A stretch of DNA of 64,000 bases from Paguma larvata (lineage: Eukaryota > Chordata > Mammalia > Carnivora > Viverridae): positions 17,716,001 through 17,780,000 of the forward strand of contig CM057844.1 of assembly GCA_030068075.1 (NCBI GenBank), written 5' to 3'. Below are positions 1 to 11,590 of this stretch, one piece after another. The position numbers and the translations under genes were made by a program. The notes beneath the pieces are model-generated. The model made no database searches. It had not been told where the DNA came from and was given only the letters and a program-made list of their open reading frames with translations. Position 1 is the first letter of the stretch. Each line of letters begins with the position of its first letter.

Positions 1-202
1 TTGTAGTAATGTCTTATGTGTTTGTCTCTCCTATATCCACTTTAGTTATAATTTTACTTTGATACAAAAGATAGTAATTGGAAAACATTTTTCCTCAATT
101 TATAAGCATTTGAACTTTAATTCAATTACCTAATATAGTCTACCATAGTTGATAAATTTCAACTGAAATTTCCACTGAAAAACCCTGAGGTCCCATATTT
201 AT
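1..202. other. Unique AT-rich sequence
   Basis: No repeat, exon or RNA gene is recognisable here. The stretch is AT-rich and runs into the MIR that follows. Confidence 0.5.
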
Positions 203-332
203 AATAGTAGCAGTAACTATCATTATTATTATAGCAAGTTTATTTATCATCTATTATATGCCAGATACTATGCTAAGTGTTTTTTATATATTCTTTTATT
301 TTTAATGTTTATGACAACCTGTGCAATAAGTA
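203..332 (-). mobile_element. MIR SINE, left half (split by Tigger1)
   Basis: An ancient tRNA-derived MIR read in reverse. The recognisable core is 'TATATGCCAGATACTATGC', which matches the MIR stretch around 'TGTGCCAGGCACTGTGCTAAG', followed by the decayed 'cctcacaacaaccct' part near 310-325. It stops at the TA that is the target duplication of Tigger1 and resumes at 2888, so both halves are one element. Confidence 0.75.
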
Positions 333-534
333 TAGGCATACCTTGGAGATAATTGCAGGTTTGGTTTTGGACTACTGTAATAAAATGAATATTGTAAGAA
401 AGTGAGTCAAATGAATTTGTTTTCCAGTGCATATAAAAGTTATGTTTAGACTATACTATAGTCTATTAAGTCTATAAAACCATTATGTCTTTAAAAAAAA
501 ACAATGTAAATGCCTTAATTTAAAAATTACTTTA

Positions 535-732
535 GGGGTGCCTGGGTGGCACAATTGGTTGAGCATCTGATATTGGCTCAGGTCATGATCTCACAGTTTG
601 TGAGTTTGAGCCTTGCACTGGGCTTGCTACTGTCAGTGCAGAGTCTGCTTCAGATCTTCCGTTCCTCTCTCTCTCTCGGTCCCTTTCCCACTTCCTCTCA
701 TGCTCTCTCTCAAAGCTAAAATAAAAAAAATA
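535..732 (+). mobile_element. Feliform CanSINE (SINEC) nested in Tigger1
   Basis: It starts GGGGTGCCTGGGTGG, carries the A-box and B-box-like tRNA part ('GGCTCAGGTCATGATCTCA', 'GTGAGTTTGAGCC'), then a CT-rich stretch and an A-rich tail ending in ATAAAAAAAATA. A short target duplication (TACTTTA, 528-534 and 733-739) flanks it. The Tigger1 sequence resumes directly after it, so the SINE is the younger insertion. Confidence 0.88.
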
Positions 733-759
733 TACTTTATTGCTAAAAAAATGCTAACC

Positions 760-2495
760 ATCAGGGAATCATTATCTTTTTGCTGGTGGAGGGTCTTGCC
801 TCCATGTTGAAAGCTACTGACTGTTTACGGTGGTGGTTGCTGAAAGTTTGGGTGGCTGTAGCAATTTCTTAAAATAAGACAACAATGAAATAAAGTTCAC
901 ATCAATCGACTCTTCCTTTCACAAATGAGTTCTCTGTAGCATGCAATGCTATTTACAGTAGCTACCCACAGAACTACTTTCAAAACTGGGGTCGATCCTA
1001 TCAACCCCTGCTGCTGCTTTATCAACTAAGTTTGTGTAATATTCTAAATCTTTTGCTGTCATTTCAACAATCTTCACAGCATCTTCACCAGGAACAGATT
1101 CCATCTCAGAAAATCACTTTCTTTTTTCATCCATAAGAATCAATTCCTCATCCATTCAAGGTATATGATGAGATTGCAGCAATCTGGTCACATCTTCAGG
1201 CTCTACTTCCAATTCTAGTTCTGTTGCTGCTTCTACCACATCTATAGTTACTTCCTCCACTCAAGTCTTGAACCTTCCAGTCATCCCCAAAGTTGGAATT
1301 AGCTTCTTCCAAATTTGATATTTTGCACGTTGATATTTTGATCCTGCCCCATGAAACACAAATCTTCATAATGGCGTCTAGAATGGTAAGTCCTTTCCAG
1401 GAGGCGTTAAATTTACTTTTCCAGGATCTATCAGAGGAATCACTGTCAATGGAAGCTACCACGTTACAAAAATGTATTTCTTAAATATTAAGACTTAAAA
1501 GTCAAAATTATTCCTTGATCCATAGGCTTCATAATGGATGTTACAGTAGTAGACATAAAAACAATACGAATCTCATTGCACATCTCCATCAGATCTCACA
1601 GGTGACCAGATACATTGCCAATGAGCAGTCATATCTTCAAATAATTTTTTTTTCTGAGTAGTAGGTCTCAATAGTGGGCTTAATATACTCGGTAAACCAT
1701 ATTAAACCATGTTGTAGACAGATGTGCTGTCATCCCAGGCTTTCTTGTTCCATTTATAGAACACAGGCAGAATAGATTTAGCATAATTCTTAAAGGCCCT
1801 AGCATTTTGGAAATGGTCAATGAGTACTGTCTTCAACTTTAAGTAACCAGCTGCATTTGCCACTAACAAGAGTGTCAGCCATTCTTTGCAGCTTTGAAGC
1901 CAGGCATTCTCCTCTCCAGCTATGAGAGTCCTAAAGGGCATCTTCTTCCAATATAAGGCAGTTAGGTCTATACTGAAAATCTGCTATTTAGTGTACCCAC
2001 TTTAATTATCTAGACCTTATGTATAATTTCCTGTGGCTTCTACATTAGCACTTGCTGCTTCACCTTGTACTTTTATGTTATGGAGGTAGCTGCTTTCTTA
2101 AAGTGTATGAACCAATCTCTGCTAGCTTCAAACTTTTCTTGCAGCTTCCTCACCTCTTTCAGCCTTCATAGAGTTGAAGAGAGTTAAGGCCTTGGTCTGG
2201 ATCAGGCTTTCGCCTAAGAGAATATTGTGTCTGGGTGATCTTCTATCCACACCACTAAAATTTTGTCCATATCAATAATAAGGCTGTTTTGCTTTCTTAT
2301 CATTCATGCATTCCTTGGAGTAGCACTTTCAACTTCAAGAACTTTGCCTTTGCATTCACAACTTGGCTGTTCGGAGCAAGAGGCCTATCTTTTAGTTTTC
2401 AAGACCACTTCCTCACTAAGCGCAATCATTTCTAGCTTCTGAATTAAAATGAGAAACATGCAACTCTTTCTTTCACTTGAGTACTTAGAGGCCAT
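760..2495 (-). pseudogene. Tigger1 transposase remnant
   Basis: This is the decayed transposase of the Tigger1 element, reading from an ATG at 2495 towards about 760. The N-terminus MASKYSSERKS, followed by QKLEMIALSEE, matches the start of pogo-type transposases, whose N-terminal helix-turn-helix binds the terminal repeats. A 79-residue frame at 1702-1941 holds LTLLLVANAAGYLKLKTVLI and FYKWNKKAW, from the DDE catalytic domain region. The remaining frame is scattered over other reading frames with stops and frameshifts, so no active enzyme can be made. The family is related to the host protein CENP-B, but nothing here suggests domestication. The downstream limit near 760 is approximate. Confidence 0.8.
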
Positions 2496-2887
2496 TGTAG
2501 GGTTATTAATTGGCATAATTTCAATACTGTTGTGTCTCAGGGAATAGGAAAGCCTAAGGATAGGGAGAGAGAAAAGGGGAAGCTGGTTGATAGAACAATC
2601 AGAACACACAACATTTATTAAGTTTGCTATATTAAATGGGCACAGTTTGTGGTGCCCCAAAAGTAATATCAAAGATCACTGATCACCATAGCAAATATAA
2701 TAATGAAAAAATTTTAAATATTGTGAGAACTGCAAAAATGTGACACAAAGACACAGAGTGAGCAAATACTGTTGGGAAAAATGGTGCCAACATACTCAAC
2801 CCAGGGTAGCAACAAACCTTCAGTCTGTAAAAAATGCAGTATCTACAAAGCACAATAAAGTAAGGCATATAAAATGAAGTATGCCTG

Positions 2888-3038
2888 TATTATCATTATC
2901 CACAGGACACAGATGGGATAACAAGCTTTAAAAATGCAAAATATTCATCCTAGGTCACTGGGCCTATACATGGTAGAGTCAGAGTCTAACAAGTCTCAGC
3001 ACAGGCAGCCCTTCTGTTAACTAGTATGTGATATTGCC
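2888..3038 (-). mobile_element. MIR SINE, right half (split by Tigger1)
   Basis: It continues the MIR that stops at 332: 'TTATCATTATCCACAGGACACAGATGGGATAAC' corresponds to the reverse MIR block 'attattatccccattttacagatgag', and 'GGCAGCCCTTCTGTTAACTAG...ATTGCCTT' is the reverse of the MIR 5' end. Joining 332 to 2890 restores the MIR order. Confidence 0.7.
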
Positions 3039-3399
3039 TTAACTAGTATGTAAACTTCATTTGACCCATTCCTTTCATATTGTCAGAGAGCCAATCTAAA
3101 TAGTTCCTTCTTCTCAAAGATCTCCAAATACCCTTATAGGTATCATGCTCTTAATTCACAATGTCAATAGAGTTACCTTCTCTGACTTGAGAATGGTGAT
3201 GCTGAGGTTTTGAGATATAAACAATTTAACATTGCCCTGATCAACTTCATTGCAGTACAAGTGCATTTAATATACTATACTAAACTTTGAAAAAGTTTTG
3301 ACTTCCAGGCCATCTATAAAGTGTTTCCTACTGTGAAACTGTACTCCTTTAGAAGACTAAATACTAGTAATGGAAAAAATGATTCAATTAAAATAAGAA
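3039..3399. other. Unique sequence
   Basis: I see no gene, recognisable repeat or RNA signature in this stretch. Confidence 0.4.
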
Positions 3400-4190
3400 C
3401 ACTGTACAGGGGAAAATAAATCTGGGATCAATAGGTTGAGGTTTTCCTACAGTAATTTCAAAGATCCATGGTAATTACTCAGTGTTTCAGCAGCAACAGA
3501 AGTTAGCTAAACAAAGGATAGACGGGTACCTTACTCTCAAACTAATCTGAACAATTATGACTCAGAAAAGAGTCATACTGCAGACTTTAAGAAATCAGTA
3601 CAATGTGCTCTTGTGGCTGAGAAGGCTACAGAATACTGAGCATCATCAGAAAGAGTACTGGAAAGAGAGCAGAAAACTTAATCCATCCCATCCATGGAAA
3701 CATGGTTTACCCACACCTGGAGTAATGAATATCATTTGGTCATTATAGGTCAAGAGAACTGAGAACTGGCATGGAGACAACCAAAGAAGAGCTATTAAAT
3801 GGAATGAGGAATTTCTTTATGAGAACAGACTAAGAAATAGGATTATTCAGCTTTGAAAGACAAAGACTTTAAGAGAATATACCAGAGTCACAAAATGTAA
3901 TGTGTTTGGCTAGCAAGAATACAGAGTTCACTCTCAACATTTTAAACATCAAATTTAAGAGTATTGGAGAAAAATTCTCTGTGATTAATAAGCATATCAG
4001 GCCTATTCTCTCAAAAGATGCTACAGATCACAAGAATAAGTAATTTCACAAGATTACTTCATTGGTAATGTCACAAGGTTAGTCAGAAAGTCAAGAATAA
4101 ATTAATTTGTAGATGGTAGATTTAGGACACATTACTAAATGGACAAGAGATTGCTAGCCCATATTTTTAGCTCTAACATTAAAATTAAAA
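3400..4190 (+). mobile_element. L3/CR1-type LINE relic
   Basis: An ancient chicken-repeat-1-like LINE fragment. The strongest anchor is around 3799-3870, 'GGAATGAGGAATTTCTTTATG' followed by 'GACTAAGAAATAGGATTATTCAGCTTTGAAAGAC', which follows the CR1/L3 order 'gaggaatttccttatgaggaaagactaaagaaattgggattgttcagcctggagaa'. The later block at about 4100-4190 fits the 'gtagatttaggctcaatataaggaagaactttctaac' part. It is strongly diverged and the 5' limit is uncertain. No coding capacity remains. Confidence 0.5.
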
Positions 4191-6234
4191 TTAACCATGA
4201 AACTTCTTCCATAAGACAGTCTTTCTTAGTACTGATAAAAACAAACAAACAAAAAAACTATACTCTTAGGTTAGAAAATTAAGTCAATAAAAATAGCTAA
4301 CTCTAAGGGAGGGCCAGGGACCCTCTGAGGACTTAAGTCCCTCTACCATATCAGTTAGCTCTTTAACGAAACTCAGTTAGCTGTGGATGCTTCCTTTCTG
4401 TCATTCAGAATTGTATTGATATAGCCTGGATCTACTTCATTGTTGCACAGAAGGGATACTAAAAGGTCATCTGACTAGCTATGCTGGAAACAGCCTGTGA
4501 TTCCCAGTGATGTCTCCTCATTTCTGTGCACGTTCTCTTCATTCCACTGCTCATCTCTTGTTGAAAATAGAAGAATTGTAGAAGTATATTCAGAGGCCTT
4601 CCATAGCATTATAACAGTTATCCCAAAAGAAAACTCACAGAAAAGACCAACCACCTCATATTCTTGATGGCCCAGTTATCCAAGTATCACTATGCCTTAA
4701 ACTTATGGGCTAATGCTTCTTTATATAGCCCAGTCAGTGACAGGATGAAGAATCTTGAGGGGAGATCCAATGATGGATTTGTATTTGACCTCCTCTGTCA
4801 ACTGAAATGCTATTGTGCCAACAGACATTTGATGAATTGACTCAAGAAAGGTCAGAAATGAAGGCAGCCAGAGATGTGAAAGGGAAAGCTATCATATAAA
4901 AGCTGTGATCAAGGAACAGTCAGATAGGAGAATGGACTCATGTAAGAGCAGAATTTTTTTTAGCTTTGCATGCTATTTTACTATAATTGAGTCTCCATGT
5001 CTTTTGAAGATCACCTGCTGGCAATTTAAGGAAATAATGAAGCAACAATTTAGTTCCAAACATTCCTCAACAAAACAACTCCAGGTTTCAGGGCTGTGTG
5101 TTAGCCACCACTATTAAATAGAAGGAAAAAGTCTGTTATAAGGAGAAATCATGTATTTGGCTAATGTCTACATGTTCTCTTCAGTACACTGTGATTAAAA
5201 TGACATCTCCAGAGGTAGACTTGTTTGTTTGTAAAACTGTTGCTTTAATTTGGTCATTACTTCTAAAGTTTCCAAGGAAACACCCTGAAGGGTAGTTTTC
5301 CCCTTAAATATAATGTGTTTCATTCTTTTAAACATTTATTACTACTAGCCCTGGAATCTGGCTTCTCTATTATTTGGGGGACGGTTGGCTGTTTCCCAAG
5401 AAGGCAGTTTGATGACTCCAGGACACCAAGTACCCAAAATGGTTCTACTGGGTAATTCAGTAAGTGCCAGGCATTCTCCCTGAAGACTATTAAATATGAA
5501 CCTTGCATTCTAATACAAATGGACAGAAGCTATTTTAATAGTAGGCTTTTAATAGTGAAAATTGCCGCCACACAAATGGAAGAGACTGACAATCCAATAA
5601 CCAATTACATTTAGTTTTGAAACAAGTTATATATTCAAGTAAATTGGGCTTTCTGATTATGATTGCTTGGGAATTGGGGCCATAGAAGGGCAGAAAGTAA
5701 AAGATCTCAGGAGGATTCCAGGCAATGAAATCAGATTCCAATCCACTAATTGTGCTGTTAGGAGAAGAGAGCACAAATGCAGTAACATTACATTCCCAGA
5801 TATTTCAATCCTTATGTGAGGGGATGTACATCCATTATTTCCAGTACTTTTGCCCCACCAACTCACCATGAAAAGTTTCTACTAAGGAATAATACTGGTT
5901 GATTACACTTCACTGCTTTTCCAATTGTCAATCCATCCTACAAAGTTATGAAGCTACTAAAGAGTGATAAGCCCACCCAAAGAAAGTCAAGACAGCCATG
6001 CTGCCTTCATGAAGTTCTGGGACCTTGAAATATCTCATCTGGAAAATTGAGAACTTACTGTACAAATTTTTCCACAGCTTCCTTAAGACTCTTGGGTAAA
6101 TTATCACAAGCTTCAAGTTAAAATTTAAACCCTATTTCATAATGCATATATCCAACTTTCATTTCTACATCAGCTCAAGGTAGTGGCTAAGATTTGTCTT
6201 TATAACCAGTTTTATAACACAAACAGTACTCAGA
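4191..6234. other. Unique sequence, about 2 kb
   Basis: No recognisable transposon, exon or RNA gene. Open frames here are short (62-79 codons) and none resembles a known protein. The sequence is AT-rich with no CpG clustering. Confidence 0.45.
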
Positions 6235-6345
6235 ATTTTATGAATAATGAAAATCAACTAAGAGTCAAAGACATTAAATAATTTGTTCAATATCACACAG
6301 CTAATTAGGAGCAGGTCTGGAATTTGATTCACCAGTGGAAGGAGA
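6235..6345 (-). mobile_element. MIR fragment
   Basis: It contains the reverse MIR block ending 'AATTTGTTCAATATCACACAGCTAATTAGGAGCAGGTCTGGAATTTGATTC' (6281-6330), matching 'aacttgcccaaggtcacacagctagtaag...ctgggattcgaa'. It lies directly beside MER2. Confidence 0.65.
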
Positions 6346-6352
6346 ACCATTA

Positions 6353-6682
6353 CAGTTGACCTTTGAATAACACAGAGGTTTGGGCTACCAATCCCCCATG
6401 CAGTCAAAAAATCATGTACAACTTTTGACTCCCCAAAAATCTAACTACTAACAGTCCACTGTTGACTTGAAGCCTTTAACATAAACAATTAACACATACT
6501 TTGTAGGTTATATGTATCATATATTATATTTACCATACAGTAAGCTAGAGAAGAGAAAATATTAACAAAATCATAAGGAAGAGAAAATACATTTATAGTA
6601 CTGTTTTTGTCCCCCCCCCCAAAAAAAGGCACCTATAAGTGGACCCGTGCAGTTCAAACTTGTGTTGTTCAAGGGTCAACTG
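6353..6682. mobile_element. MER2 (Tigger-like non-autonomous DNA transposon), complete
   Basis: Terminal inverted repeats CAGTTGACC at the left end and GGTCAACTG at the right end, flanked by TA target duplications at 6351-6352 and 6683-6684. Internal blocks such as 'ACTTTTGACTCCCCAAAAA', 'GTAAGCTAGAGAAGAGAAAA' and 'ATAAGTGGACCCGTGCAGTT' are typical of MER2. At 330 bp it is near the family's full length of about 345 bp. It codes for nothing and depended on a Tigger-type transposase. Confidence 0.9.
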
Positions 6683-6931
6683 TATATCCTCAACATTTTA
6701 GGGTTCCTTTGGAAAAATAATGGCCATCGAAGTTAACCACATTTGAGTGCCCCTGACAATTAATAATATTTCAATTATTTTTCAGATATTTATTGAATGC
6801 CTACTATGTTTAAGACACTGTTCTACATATGGCATTGAGTGCTGTGTAGTATACTCCCTAGACTTTAGAACTTAAAGAAACTGTGAAAATTATCAAATAT
6901 AAACATCACATTTTTACATTAGAGTTTTTAA

Positions 6932-7133
6932 TTTTTTTAACATTTATTTATTTTGAGAGCAAGAGTGCAACTAGGGGAGAGCGGAGAGAGAGAGGGAGAG
7001 AGAGAATCCCAAGCAGGCTCCATGCTATCAGCAGAGCCCACCGAATGCAAGACTCGATCCCACGACTATGAGATCATGGCCTGAGTTGAAATCAAGAGTC
7101 AGATGCATAACTGACTGAGCCACCAGGTGCCCC
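6932..7133 (-). mobile_element. Feliform CanSINE, reverse
   Basis: In the plus direction it begins with the reversed tail (TTTTTTTAACATTTATTTATTTTGAGAG), then a GA-rich tract, 'CCCAAGCAGGCTCC', and ends with the reversed tRNA head CTGACTGAGCCACCAGGTGCCCC. Confidence 0.9.
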
Positions 7134-7737
7134 TATATTCTTGAGAATTTTTAAAACTCAAAACATTAAATTTTTGGCTTGTAGTCATAACGTCTGTTAG
7201 CTGTCAAATTGGGACTAGAACTCCAATATAGAACAGTGCTTCTTCCATGATACAATTCTGAGAGGTACAAGATAAGTCATTGCATTGAAGGAACTTGTAG
7301 TCTAACTGGGAAGACAGAACGCAAAACCAGGAAATGATAAATAATGGCACAAAATTCAAATTCCAACAAAGACAGCAAGGCAAGTTGCCACAAGAATACA
7401 TTATGACTAAACAAAGGTTACGATTCAGGGATGAGAGCTTAGAGCAACCTGGGTAGTCATCCCTAAGATGAGTTTGGCCATGTGGAAAGTCAGTCACTGA
7501 TAGAAAACACAGGGGGAATTTCTTGGCCTGTGGGAATTAAAGTATAGCAGCAGGATACAACAGGGATATAAGTAGGGTTTCCATGAGCCTCCTATCCTTG
7601 ATAATAGCATGTATTACTCCAATTTACCTATGTTTCGATAAACTTTAAATCATTGTAATACCTAGTACATACCAGAAGTTCTATAATATCAGGTGAATGA
7701 CTGAATGAATGAAGCTGTGATCAGAATTACAGATTTA
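7134..7737. other. Mostly unique; possible L2 3' tip at 7655-7722
   Basis: No gene is visible. The end, 'ACCTAGTACATACCAGAAG' followed by 'GGTGAATGACTGAATGAATGAA', looks like the 3' tip of an L2 LINE ('gcctggcacatagtaggtgctcaataaatatttgttgaatgaatga'). Confidence 0.4.
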
Positions 7738-7883
7738 GGGGAGCCTGGGTGGCTCAGTCTGTTAAGTGTCTGACTCTTAAGATTTTGAGCCAAGCTACTT
7801 GGGACTCTCTCTCTTCATCTGCCCCTCTCCCCACCCACCCTGCCCTTTCTTTCTCTCTCAAAATAAACAAACATTAAAAAAAA
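7738..7883 (+). mobile_element. CanSINE with internal deletion
   Basis: The head GGGGAGCCTGGGTGGCTCAG and the tail CTCTCTCAAAATAAACAAACATTAAAAAAAAA are both present, but most of the tRNA-unrelated middle is missing, giving about 146 bp instead of about 200. The target duplication AGAATTACAGATT occurs at 7723-7735 and 7884-7896. Confidence 0.87.
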
Positions 7884-7902
7884 AGAATTACAGATTAAAT
7901 AG

Positions 7903-8117
7903 GGGGCACCTGGGTGGTTCAATTGGTTAAGTATACAACTCTTGATTTCAGCTCAGGGTCCAGGGTTATGGAATCAAGCCCCAAGTTGGGATTTTCGCTA
8001 AGCATGAAGACTGCTTCAGATTCTTCTCTTCCTTTGCCTCTCTCCTCAACTCACATATACATACTCTCTCTCTAAAATAAAAAAAAGTAAATAAATTTAA
8101 AACTTTAAAGATAAAAT
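7903..8117 (+). mobile_element. Feliform CanSINE, second hit at same target
   Basis: The head is GGGGCACCTGGGTGG, then 'CTCTTGATTTCAGCTCAGG', a CT-rich part and an A-rich tail ending near 8117. It is flanked by AATTACAGATTAAATAG (7886-7902) and AATTATAGATTAGCTAG (8118-8134), 14 of 17 positions identical. The left flank is also the right target copy of the preceding SINE. Confidence 0.87.
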
Positions 8118-8134
8118 AATTATAGATTAGCTAG

Positions 8135-10436
8135 CACCAAAAAAGATAAGATAAGAATAGTCCCTTCATGATTAAAAAAAAAAAAACATGAAGGACTTCA
8201 CTCATTCTCTGCTCATAACCAAGGTTATCAACAGTCCCAAAAAGGTAGAGCTAAAGCCTGCTATCAGCAAAGTACTAATAACAGCCTACTTATCAGCCCA
8301 CTGACATTGTCTGGTGATGGTAAATTGCTTCAGATTGTGGAGGGCATTCACCAGCTAAAAGGCCCTTTCCAATTTGAGGTAGGGAAGAGGTGTTTAAGAG
8401 AAAAGAAAGAGGAAGCAGTTTGAGGATGTGCGTTAATGAGCAATTTTTCAAACATCCATACACATTTTGTGATAAAATGCTCCTAAATGAGGGTCATTTC
8501 CTATACAGACAATGTAGCTTTTCTTAGACCCATACCAAATTGCTGCCTGGCTGAATATCTAAACTAATCTAAGGCTATGTCTCCTCAGCAGGTGAGAAAC
8601 AAACTGAACACTAGTTAATGCACTATTAACCATTTGGGGGCAGAATGCCAAGGCCATGGTGGTAGTAGTATAGTTCCTTCTCCATACTCAATGCAAATAA
8701 AATTCATTCATAGGTACTTAATTCTAAACTATGCTGAAAAGGCAGACTTGGTGCTGAGCCATGCTGAAAAGTTTCATATTAAATGATTACATGGAAAGAC
8801 CAAAATAATCACTTTCTTTTTAATAGGAATATGGGATAATTGGATCAAATTCTTCAGTTCAAATGCTGATGGTTTGAGAAATCTTTATGTTAACGCTAGC
8901 TGAAGTGGGGACGGGACAAAGACACCCGCTCTGAAACTTTTGCTTAATAGACATTAGGGAAGTTATTCTGTGTGAAGACACTAATTCAGATGGAGGACCA
9001 AAGTGTCTAATAAATCCTGATACCTGTGACCTGTAGTCCAGCAGTGATGTGGAATGTGTTTCAAAGCATTTCTAGGTGAATACCATCAGTCATAGCCCAG
9101 GGGATTAGAGAGCAAAGTGCAGACACTAACTGCAAATGTTGAATATGTCAAGACAATCATAAAGTGGAGAGTGAGCCGACCAAAGGTAATGGAAATAACT
9201 GTGCAAGAAGAGAACTGTGATTTTTCCTAGAAGTAAATTTATGGACTCCAGATGGATGAAGTAGGCCAAAATAGCGACCCCCAAATCTGGCTAAATCCAG
9301 CAATGCCCTGGAAGTTTAGGAGTATTTGCTGGACACTTTTGAAATTGCTTTCTTAACAAAATTCTTACAAAGATGTGTGGGGAAGAGTAATTTATTTTTA
9401 GGAGGATAATGTCCTTCATCCACATATAAAAACCTTTTTTTTTTCCAACAGTGGCCAAGGATTTTTGTTATATGGATAGAGTTTCCCTAGAGAAATACTG
9501 ATCAGCTCCCTGAGAGCTCTATGTAGAACCAGCCAGCACTGTATGAAAAGAAAATACATGTGGCCTTAGTTGCAGAGCCCTCAGTACAATGGGCACACGG
9601 ATCTGTCCCAACTTACTGGCTGCTAGTTCTTTGTCCCAAGAACTTCCTTCGCCTACTATCCCCCAATTTAGTTTGCACAGAAATTGCCTTTATCTTCAAA
9701 CTCGATACAGTCACCAACCCCTAACTCAGGAAAACAAGTGCCTCTTCAGCTACAGAGACCCTCCCTCCTCTCCCATATTCTCAGAAGGCAGAAGTGTAGA
9801 AGGAATTTAAAAAAAGAAAACTTTTTGTCTCCTCTTTTCAAAAAGATGAGACATCTGCTGAGTCAGCACATGATCTGTGAGATTGCCCTGGTGTCCTCAT
9901 AGGAGGTCGGATTTCGTGCACAGTCAGGGAAGAAGCATGTCCATGAGGCATTTAAGTAAGTCCACAGGCAACAAACCTTTGAATGAGGGCACTTATTAGA
10001 ATAAGCTCTTGTGTACATCATTTGGATACCTTATGTGTAATTAATACCAACTATTCCTCTCTTTCTGGGGTGATTTTCTCTGGTATGACACACATCCATA
10101 GCCACCATTAGAGGGGATCAATACCAGCCTCATGAATGGAGCATAATCCCGTATATTTTTTTTATGTCGACATCAGAAAAGTTTTCGACAAACAGCACTG
10201 TTACCCAAGAGATTATTTAAAAGGCTTCCGTTTTTTTGTTTTTTGTTTTTTTAACTTTAAACCCAAAGCAGAGAACTGTTTATCCTTAGTAATTTTTCAC
10301 AGGTCTTTTGACTATCAGAAGTAGTTCCTGGGCATCTACTAAATTTCCAGGTTCATAATGGTCTTAAAAGTCAGGTAACAAATGCACTGTTTTTTGGAGC
10401 AGAGGACCCAGTAATATATCTTTCTGTACTTTTCTT
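8135..10436. other. Unique sequence, about 2.3 kb
   Basis: No transposon family, exon or RNA gene is recognised. Two overlapping short frames at 9589-9902 do not resemble known proteins. A poly-A run lies near 8174-8187 and a poly-T run near 10221-10250. Confidence 0.45.
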
Positions 10437-10649
10437 TTATTTTTTTAATGTTTATTAATTTTTGAGAGAGAGAGAGACAGAGTGTTAGTGGGGGAGGGGC
10501 AGAGAAAGGGGAGACACAGAATCCGAAGCAGGCTCCAGGCTCTGAGCTGTTAGCACAGAGCCCCATGCGAGGTTCAAACTCACAAACCGGTGAGATCATG
10601 ACCTGAGCTGAAGTCAGATGCTTAACTGACTGAGCCACCCAGGCACCCC
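10437..10649 (-). mobile_element. Feliform CanSINE, reverse
   Basis: Reversed tail TTTTTTAATGTTTATTAATTTTTGAGAGAGAG, then 'GCAGGCTCCAGGCTCTGAGCTG', 'TGAGATCATGACCTGAGC' and the reversed head CTGAGCCACCCAGGCACCCC. It lies just before an older L1 3' end. Pyrimidine-rich flanks (TACTTTTCTTTTAT and TGCTTTTCTCTTTT) may be the target duplication. Confidence 0.92.
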
Positions 10650-10654
10650 TATGC

Positions 10655-11590
10655 TTTTCTCTTTTTTTCAACTTTCTTTTGTTTAAGATGATTTCAAATT
10701 TACAGAAAAACTGCAAAAAGAGTACTGAGAAGGTTCAGATACCTTTTACTGAGATACAGCATTATTAATACTTTGCTACATGTTTTATAATTCTGCCAAC
10801 ACATAAACACAAACAGAGTCTTTCTTTTTTTTTCTGAACCATTTGACAGTAAGTTGCAGGCATCATATATGTTTACCAATAAACATTTCAGCGTTCCTAA
10901 GAACAGGGACATGCTCTTACATAACCACCGTGGAATTACTAAAATTAGGACATTTAACACTGCTAACAACATCTAATTCACAATCCATATTCAAATTTCA
11001 CCAACTAACATAATAATGTCTTTTATGCCAATCTCCATCCCACCCTGCCCCCCAGTACAGAATCAGTTCAGGATTACTTACGGCACGTAGTTGTCACTTC
11101 ATTTTAATCTCCTTTTAAGACACTAAATACAGAGTTCTTCAGTCTTTGTCTACATGATAGTAACATCTCAGATGAGTTGGAGGACTGTCATTTTATAGCT
11201 TGTCTCTTAGTTGAGTTGATCTGGTATTTCCTAGGATTAGATCCGCTTATGAAAATTTGGCCAGAACACTACACACAATGTGTTCTTCTCATTAGATCCC
11301 ATCAAGACATTGCTAATGTTAGTCTATTCCATGGCTAATCACGTCACCTTTGATAACTTAGTTACCATAGTATCTACTAGGTTTTGCCACTGATAAGTTA
11401 TTATGTGACCTTTTGTAATTAATATGTAAACTCCAGGGAAATCATTTGAGACCATGTAAATGTCCTCTTTCTCACCAAATTTTCACTTTTTAATCATCCA
11501 CTGAGGAATCTCATAAAATTGTGATTGTCAAATTCTTTCATTCTGCATAAGGGAAAGCTCTTCCTCACAAAAGAACACCAACTAGCAAAT
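10655..11590 (-). mobile_element. Ancient L1 (L1M type) 3' end
   Basis: A noncoding L1 3' UTR in reverse. It starts with 'AAATTTACAGAAAAACTGCAAAAAGAGTACTGAGAAGGTTC' and passes through 'CATAACCACCGTGGAATTACTAAAATTAGGACATTTAACACTGC', 'AGTTGTCACTTCATTTTAATCTCC' and 'TTTTGTAATTAATATGTAAACTCCAGGGAAATCATTTGAGACCATGTAAATGTCC', an order known from old eutherian L1M 3' ends. No coding part is present. The subfamily is not determined. Confidence 0.75.

Larger units (their letters stand above)
333..2887 (-). mobile_element. Tigger1 DNA transposon, near full length
   Basis: A pogo/Tigger-type (TcMar) cut-and-paste transposon whose transposase reads on the minus strand. Both ends survive: the left end reads TAGGCATACC (family CAGGCATACC), the right end reads GTATGCCTG, and TA target duplications lie at 331-332 and 2888-2889. 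Removing the nested SINE at 535-732 leaves about 2.36 kb, close to the family's usual length of about 2.4 kb, so the element is nearly complete apart from substitutions and small indels. It is dead because its transposase frame is broken in many places. It sits inside a MIR. Confidence 0.9.

Noticed and set aside
6601..6627. C10 A7 run inside MER2
   Set aside because: It lies where MER2 has its central A/T-rich part and is best explained as a mutated simple tract, not a separate element.
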